Assembly (NCBI RefSeq): GCF_026914265.1
Contig: NC_069135.1
Location: forward strand, 38,018,946 to 38,082,945
DNA length: 64,000 nucleotides
Source of the DNA: Mya arenaria
Taxonomy: Eukaryota; Mollusca; Bivalvia; Myida; Myidae
Direction: 5' to 3'
Shown here piece after piece: positions 57,661-64,000 of the stretch (its first letter is position 1; each line of letters begins with the position of its first letter). A model generated the notes under the pieces. That model saw only the letters and a list, made by a program, of their open reading frames with translations. It was not told the DNA's origin and did not search any database. A program made the translations under genes and the position numbers.

Positions 57661-57739
57661 TTTCTATATTTGAAGGGCGATAATCATAACTCTCGAGTGA
57701 CTATAGCGATATGGCTCGTCAGCGCACCTGACCAAGATT

Positions 57740-58370
57740 TTATGCCAATATACACAAACAAATGATACTTTAAAAGTAATCTGATTATAAGGTACATATC
57801 TGTTCAAATATATTGAAATTGGAACAATGGTTTCTGGAACGATTTTCAATGTGTTCCAAATAGACGTATATAATGAAACCTAACTCCGTCCTTGGTAGTT
57901 GTGTCTTATAATTTATAAGGAATTTAATATAGGGTCACATATGGAACATTCATTTCTGTATAATTATCTTAAAAATCTAGAAATATTTTCAAAGTTTTCC
58001 TTAAATATATATATATAAGTAGCTCCGCCCCATGGCGGCCATGTTTTCTACGAATCAACATGGGTGAAGGAATTTGATAGTGTCAACTTTAGTCTTTACT
58101 GTTAACTTATTTTGAAATCAGGCCAGCGGTTTAAGAAGATTTTCAAAGTTGTCCTTTCGGTTACCATGTTAACAAGAGTCTTGCATGGAACCACTTTTTT
58201 TGAATGAATCTGGCAGAGGACAACACAGGGAACATTCCTGTGAAGTTTGGTTGAGATTGTCCCAGTGGTTTCGATGTGAAAATGTTTGAAGAAAATAATG
58301 ACGACGGACGGACGACGGACAATCACTCTTATCAGTAAATATCACGAGCTTTGGGATCAGGACATATTCT
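57740..58370. repeat. spacer and bivalve dispersed repeat ending 'gacgacggacggacgacgg'
   Basis: 58030-58320 carries 'aagattttcaaagttgtcct', 'tgaagtttggttgagattgtcc' and 'gacggacggacgacggac', a known bivalve repeat style. No gene seen. Confidence 0.6.
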
Positions 58371-58629
58371 TACATCAGTTACGGCCCTTTCCAAAATCCT
58401 TTAATTGATAGGAAAAATCAAACTTTCCGCATACTAGAAAAACATAAGACTTTAATGGAGGTACATTAGTGGCTACAGCGTCATTTGAAATTTACCATCT
58501 TGTAAAACATAATGTCTGTTAACTATAATTTAAAATAATATTACTAACATGTATTATCATGTTCATTATGTTTATGTTACATTAAATGCCACCCCCCTGT
58601 TTTATGTTACGTGATAACTCCGTTTTAAT
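58371..58629. other. spacer
   Basis: AT-rich; no gene. Confidence 0.4.
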
Positions 58630-60540
58630 AGTTGACGCCCACTTCATCTACTCAGTCGACGACCGCCACTTCACTAGACCCACGTTCACTTGCGCATCAG
58701 ACCCGACGCCCATATCTACTCCTTAGGCGACGCCCGCCACAACATTGGGGCCCACGTCCACTTGCACACCAGACCTGACGCATATCTACTTCCTAGGCGT
58801 CCCCGTCACTACAGCAGGGCAAGAGCCCACTTGCGCATTAGACCGGATGCCCACGTCTACTTCTAAGGCGACCCCGTCACTACAGCAGGGCAAGAGCCCA
58901 CTTGCGCATTAGACCGGATGCCCACGTCTACTTCTAAGGCGTCCCCGTCACTACAGCAGGGCAAGAGCCCACTTGCGCATTAGACCGGATGCCCACGTCT
59001 ACTTCTAAGGCGTCCCCGTCACTACAGCAGGGCAAGAGCCCACTTGCGCATTAGACCGGATGCCCACGTCTACTTCTAAGGCGACCCCGTCACTACAGCA
59101 GGGCAAGAGCCCACTTGCGCATGAGACCGGATGCCCACGTCTACTTCTAAGGCGACCCCGTCACTACAGCAGGGCCAGAGCCCACTTGCGCATTAGACAG
59201 GATGCCCACGTCTACTTCTAAGGCGTCCCCGTCACTACAGCAGGGCCAGAGCCCACTTGCGCATTAGACCGGATGCCCACGTCTACTTCTAAGGCGACCC
59301 CGTCACTACAGCAGGGCAAGAGCCCACTTGCGCATTAGACCGGATGCCCACGTCTACTTCTAAGGCGACCCCGTCACTACAGCAGGGCCAGAGCCCACTT
59401 GCGCATTAGACCGGATGCCCACGTCTACTTCTAAGGCGTCCCCGTCACTACAGCAGGGCCAGAGCCCACTTGCGCATTAGACCGGATGCCCACGTCTACT
59501 TCTAAGGCGTCCCCGTCACTACAGCAGGGCCAGAGCCCACTTGCGCATTAGACCGGATGCCCACGTCTACTTCTAAGGCGACCCCGTCACTACAGCAGGG
59601 CAAGAGCCCACTTGCGCATTAGACCGGATGCCCACGTCTACTTATAAGGCGACCCCGTCAATACAGCAGGGCCAGAGCCCACTTGCACACCAGACCGGAC
59701 GCCCACGTCTACTTCTAAGGCGACCCCGTCACTACAGCAGGGCCAGAGCCCACTTGCACATCAGACCGGACGCCCACGTCTACTTCTAAGGCGACTCCGC
59801 CACTACAACAAATCACACGTCCATTTGCACACAGAGCGGACGGCCACGTATACGTCTAAGGTGACGGCCGCCGCTACAGAAGGGTCCAGATCCAATTGCG
59901 CACCAGACCGGACGGTCATGTCTACTCCAAAGAAGACGCTAGTCACTACAGGAGGGTCCAGATATACTTGCGAACCAGACCTGAGGCCCATGTCTCCTTC
60001 TAAGGCAACGCCCGCACCTACAACAGGGCCAACGTCAACATGCGCACTCGAACCGACGTCCACGTATACTTCTAAGGAGACGCCAACCGCTACAACAAGG
60101 CCCACGACCATTTGCACACCAGAGCCGACGTCCACGTATACTTCTTAGGAGACGCCCGCCACTACACCATGTCTACACCTCAGTCGACGCCCGCCACAAC
60201 AACAGGGCCCAGACCCACTTGCACACCAGACCCGCCGCCCATGTGTACCCCTAAGGCGACGCCCGTCACTAAAGCAAGACCCAGATACACTTACGCACCA
60301 GACCCGACGCCCACGTCTACTTCTTATAAGATGCCCGTCACTACACCAGGGCCAACGTCCCCTACCGCACCAGATCCGACGCTCATGTCTACTCCTCAGG
60401 CTACGCCCGACACAACAACGGGGCCCAGATCCACTTGCGCACCAGACCTACATCTAAGAAGACGCACGCCACTACGCAGAGACCACGTCAACGTGCACAT
60501 TAAAACCGACACCCGCCACTACAACAGGGTTTAGACCAGT
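58630..60540. repeat. 71-bp minisatellite and diverged edges, non-coding form
   Basis: From 58801 to about 59760 there are 13 almost identical 71-bp units ('ccccgtcactacagcagggc' + 'aagagcccacttgcgcatta' + 'gaccggatgcccacgtctac' + 'ttctaaggcga'). Because 71 is not a multiple of three and the unit has TAG and TAA, no frame stays open. From 59760 to 60540 the units are diverged and mostly 72 bp; frames of about 110-140 codons rich in Thr, Pro and Ser reappear. Confidence 0.95.
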
Positions 60541-62168
60541 CGCGACAGCAAGGCCCACGTCTACTTGCACACCAGACCCGCCGAACATGTCTACCCCTAA
60601 GGAAGCAACCGTAACTACAGCAAGGAAAACGTCCACTTGTACACCAGACCCGCCGTCTATGTCTACCCTTAAGGCGGCACATGTCACTACAGCAGGACCC
60701 ACGTCCACTTGCACACCAGACCCGCCGTCTATGTCTACCCTTAAGGCGGCACCCAACACTACAGCAGGACCCACGCCCATTTGCACACCAGACTCGCCGT
60801 CCATGTCTACCCTTAATGCGGCACCCGTAACTACAGCAAGGCCCACGTCCTCTTGCACACCAGAACCGCCGTCTATGTCTACCCTTAAGGCGGCACCCGT
60901 TTCTACAGCAAGGCCCACGTCCTCTTGCACACCAGACCCGTCGTCTATGTCTACCCTTAATGCGGCACCCGTCACTACAGCAGGGCCCACGTGCTCTTAC
61001 ACACCAGACCCGCCGCCCATGTCTACCCTTAATGCTGCACCTGTCACTACAGCAAGACCAACGTCCACTAATACACCAGACCCGCCGTCTATGTCTACCC
61101 CTTAAGGCGGCACCCGTCACTACGGCAAGGCCCTCGTCCACTTACACCCCAGATCCGCCGTCTATGTCTACCCTTAAGGCGGCACCCGTCACTACAGCAA
61201 GGCCCACGTCCACTTGCACACCAGACCCGCCGTCCATGTCTACCCTTAAGGCGGCACCCGTCACTACAGCAAGGCCAACGTCCTCTTACACACCAGACCC
61301 GTCGTCTATGTCTACCCTTAAGGCGGCACCCGTCACTACAGCAAGGCCCACGTCCTCTTACACACCAAACCCGCCGTCTATGTCTACCCTTAAGGCGGCA
61401 CCCGTCACTACAGCAAGGCCCACGTCCACTTGCACACCAGACCCACCGTCTATGTCTACCCCTAAGGCGAAACCCGTCACTACACCAAGGCCAACGTCAA
61501 CCTCCACACCAGACCCGCCGTCCATGTCTACCCTTAATGCGGCACCCGTCACTACAGCAAGGCCAACGTCCACTTGCACACCAGACCCGCCGTCCATGTC
61601 TACCCTTAAGGCTGCACCCGTCACTACAGCAAGGCCCACGTCCACTTACACACCAGACCCACCGTCCATGTCTACCCTTAAGGCGGCACCCGTCACTACA
61701 GCAGTGCCCAAGTGCTCTTGCACACCAGACCCGCCGTCCATGACTACCCTTAAGGCGGCACCCGTCATTACAGCAAGGCCAACGTCCACTTGCACACAAG
61801 AACCGCCGTCCATGTCTACCCTTAAAGCGGCACCCGTCACTACAGCAGGGCCCACGTGCTCTTACACACCAGACCCGCCGTCCATGTCTACCCTTAAGGC
61901 GGCACCCGTCACTACAGCAAGGCCCACGTCCATTTACACCCCAGATCCGCCGTCTATGTCTACCCCTAAGGCGGCACCCGTCGCTACAGCAAGGCCCACG
62001 TCCACTTGCACACCAGACCCGCCGTCTATGTCTACCCTTAAGGCGACACCCGTCACTACAGCAAGGCCAACGTCCTCTTACACACCAGACCCAACGTCTA
62101 TGTCTACCCTTAAGGCGGCACCCGTCACTACAGCAAGGCCTTCGTCCTCTTGCACACCAGTCCTGTAA
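60541..62168. repeat. 72-bp minisatellite, coding-capable form
   Basis: About 22 units of 72 bp, related to 58630-60540. The plus strand encodes a 24-residue repeat (PVTTARPTSTCTPDPPSMST + LKAA). The minus strand is also open (VDVGLAVVTGAALRVDMDGG + SGVQ). Confidence 0.95.
60587..62168 (+). CDS. possible mucin-like Thr/Pro/Ser-rich repeat protein, frame broken once
   Basis: 60587-61105 and 61106-62168 read the same 24-residue repeat in two frames, separated by one extra C (CCCC for CCC at 61098-61101). With that base counted as an indel, about 527 residues are open, ending in CTPVL and a stop. Composition resembles an O-glycosylated mucin domain, with one Cys in many repeats. No signal peptide, start context or splice sites were found, and the opposite strand is open too, so this may just be a repeat whose length is a multiple of three. 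Confidence 0.25.
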
Positions 62169-63079
62169 CTCATATACCAGAAAATATCCTCTACATATGA
62201 TACTTTTAAATCCACTCTCAGAATAAAAATATCACTTCTGATACTGTAAGTTATATATGTAGTACACCGTAACATATATCTATTTTACTAATTTTTACTC
62301 GCACAACCCCTGTCTAAAACAACTTCGGATGTATGTGTGCAGTTTACAAAGTCATTGAATTACGCTGCAAGTTGATCGAGCAGTAGTTTCAATTTAACCA
62401 AAAAAACACATTAATATAAACTTAAATATATTCAAAATACACATTAATATCTACACTTAATAGATACTAGTTTCTCCCACCTCAGATAAGTAGATCCAAA
62501 AATTTAACCATGCTAGAATTTTTTATCTAGCCCACGGGCAAAGATAACACAAGAACCCGTACGGAACTCCTTGTTAATGGTCATCACATTGTAATTACCT
62601 TCCTTGTTGAATACTGTCGTCTGTGGCATCATAGAAACCTTCTCTTGTGGCAATATTTAGAATGCCAATTAATTATTTCTCGCTTCAAATATTTCTATAA
62701 AAAAGTTTTCACGCACCTTTCAAAAAATGCTTCACTCTCCTCAGAACTATTCAAAGACTGATTTGATTATTAACATAAACTGAATCACTGCGCGCATATC
62801 CATGACGACCACGAATTATCGGATATCCATACACATTTATTTAATAAAACATAGCTTTTACTTATTTTTGTTTAACTGAGGTGGGAGAATAAGCATCTAC
62901 CATAGCCGCTCGTGTCAAGATAGGTTCATCCCACCCCTCGCGCAGGGTGTTCCGGGGAACTCGGTAAACCTCGTTTCCGCAAAACACCCTACGCTCGGGT
63001 CGGGATGAACATATTTTACACTCTCAGAAGATACTTATAATCTTAAACCTTACAAACAACTTCTATAGAAGTATCGGCT
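62169..63079. other. spacer with a small element bounded by inverted 'ctcccacctcag' / 'ctgaggtgggag'
   Basis: Ends at 62475-62486 and 62877-62888 are exact inverted copies of 12 bp. The sequence on to 63010 ('ccgctcgtgtcaagataggt', 'acaccctacgctcgggtcgg') has the look of a dispersed bivalve repeat. No gene. Confidence 0.5.
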
Positions 63080-63486
63080 TACACCCGATTGAAAATGTCC
63101 GAGGATTTCCGAATGTCCCGGGATAGGCAATCGTGACTTTTCGGCAGCCTTCTACAAGCTCGGCATATACTTATTTCGTTGCGCATTTCGAGTGTAGAAA
63201 CGCCTACTAAACCAGAAGTCGTAAACTTCTATTGAAATTAATACGGGACACAATCTCGGCATAATTGTGGTTTGGATTTGAAGAACAATAGTGTTAATTA
63301 AGCAAGGTTGTAACAAGGCTTATCATTTGGATATTGTGTAATATGTCAGTGTGACATTAATTGTAATTTGTAGTTTCTTCGTATCAGTACAAAACAATTT
63401 ACTTCCTTGTAACAAAATAAACAAACGTAGCTGAATAAACATATATTTGATATAGTTCGTGAATCTTTTTAAACTCAAGAGAGAAA
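63080..63486 (+). promoter_or_regulatory. second copy of the TRIM-like upstream region
   Basis: Matches 32840-33255 through 'gggataggcaatcgtgac', 'agctcggcatatacttattt', 'cgagtgtag.aa', 'taatatgtcagtgt' and 'aactcaagagagaaaatgg'. Ends at a start codon. Confidence 0.6.
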
Positions 63487-63534
63487 ATGGAATCTAATTT
63501 TGAATCATCAATATCTTCCCATAGATGGTGTTAA
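63487..63534 (+). pseudogene. truncated first exon of a TRIM-like copy
   Basis: ATG followed by ESNFESSI matches the TRIM start MASNFESSI, then similarity stops abruptly and a stop codon comes after 15 codons (63532-63534). The rest of exon 1 is missing; the next promoter copy begins about 100 bp on. Confidence 0.65.
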
Positions 63535-63629
63535 GGTTCGAGAGGAACTAGACCTCAGTGTTATTGTTCGTGGAAAGGGGTCAATTCGCTACAAAATAAA
63601 CAGGAAATGTACTTCCTACAACTATTCGG

Positions 63630-63970
63630 CCATCTCCGGTAAGCTCGGAATAGACAATCGTTACAACTCGGCAGTCTTCGGCAAACTCGGGATCGTGGGA
63701 AGGCCCACTTAACTATTCGAAAAGTTGACACAGGAATTAATTACGGCACATTTAAAAACATTTTTGTGTTTGAAAAGTTATTGAAAATTTAGCACGGTTT
63801 TACTACGCTTATCAGTGTGATATCGTGTTTTATGCCAGTGTTAAGTTGATCGAAATATTGGTTTTCTTCGTATCAGCTCAGTGCAAAATAATTAACTTCC
63901 TAGTTACAAAATAAACAGAAACTGACTGTTTGAACTAGTTTGTGAGTCATTTTTAATCACAAAAGTGAAA
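63630..63970 (+). promoter_or_regulatory. third copy of the TRIM-like upstream region
   Basis: Carries 'ggccatctccggtaagctcg', 'atagacaatcgttac', 'atcgtgttttatgccagtgt', 'cgtatcagctcagtgcaaaa' and 'caaaataaacagaaa', as in the region before 33256. Confidence 0.6.
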
Positions 63971-64000
63971 ATGGCATCTAATTTTGAATCATCCATTCAG
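63971..64000 (+). CDS. start of another TRIM-like gene, cut by the right edge
   Basis: The last 30 bases encode MASNFESSIQ, identical to the first ten residues of the gene at 33256, behind a matching promoter copy. The rest lies outside the window. Whether it is intact is unknown. Confidence 0.7.
   Translation, partial: MASNFESSIQ

Noticed and set aside
59803..61855. Minus-strand frames of the 71/72-bp array (Val/Gly/Asp-rich repeats)
   Set aside because: They mirror the plus-strand frame in a repeat whose unit is divisible by three. Neither strand has a signal peptide or splice support; the plus strand is slightly preferred for its mucin-like composition.

Overview
This is animal nuclear DNA, most likely from a bivalve mollusc (inference). 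The evidence is: genes with GT-AG introns; a Ty3/gypsy retrotransposon and a decayed LINE; dispersed repeats of the type common in bivalve genomes (the 'gaccttgacctttgacccgatg' and 'ggccataactctggagtgcctaaagcgat' types); a RING-less B-box/coiled-coil/propeller TRIM-like gene; and very abundant tandem repeats. About a third of the window is tandem array. All splice sites were judged by eye.

Layout. 1-572 (-): partial C2H2 zinc-finger exon leaving the left edge. 1278-~7100 (-): Ty3/gypsy element with intact gag and pol and one recognisable LTR side. 7730-13750: segmental block D1, copy 1, holding three exons of an unrecognised minus-strand gene and a 3.3-kb minisatellite built from one of its exon/intron junctions. 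14278-16564 (+): decayed non-LTR retrotransposon. 18986-19066: C-terminal relic of a TRIM-like gene, followed by a 10.7-kb array of 44-bp units (block D2, copy 1). 31525-32470: 19-bp array. 33256-35682 (+): TRIM-like gene, followed by a short diverged form of the 44-bp array (block D2, copy 2). 40010-46210: block D1, copy 2, carrying the same exons, only ONE unit of the minisatellite, and a nested 2-kb element with terminal inverted repeats. 46905-48945: 65-bp array. 50076-50152 (+): last exon of a COMMD7-like gene. 53653-54525 (+): PAR/NFIL3-type bZIP gene behind long microsatellites. 56050-57660: 25/28-bp array grown inside a dispersed repeat. 58630-62168: 71/72-bp array whose 72-bp part is open as a mucin-like Thr/Pro/Ser-rich reading frame. 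63080-64000: two more copies of the TRIM promoter and start codon, the last leaving the right edge.

The region behaves as a tandemly duplicating block (TRIM gene plus the minus-strand gene) in which short segments have repeatedly been amplified. The paralogous blocks give before/after pictures: one unit against about 3.3 kb for the 51-bp array, and about 0.8 kb against 10.7 kb for the 44-bp array. The most unusual object is the 8946-12290 array, where the amplified unit carries a 5' splice site in a constant reading phase next to a conserved exon.
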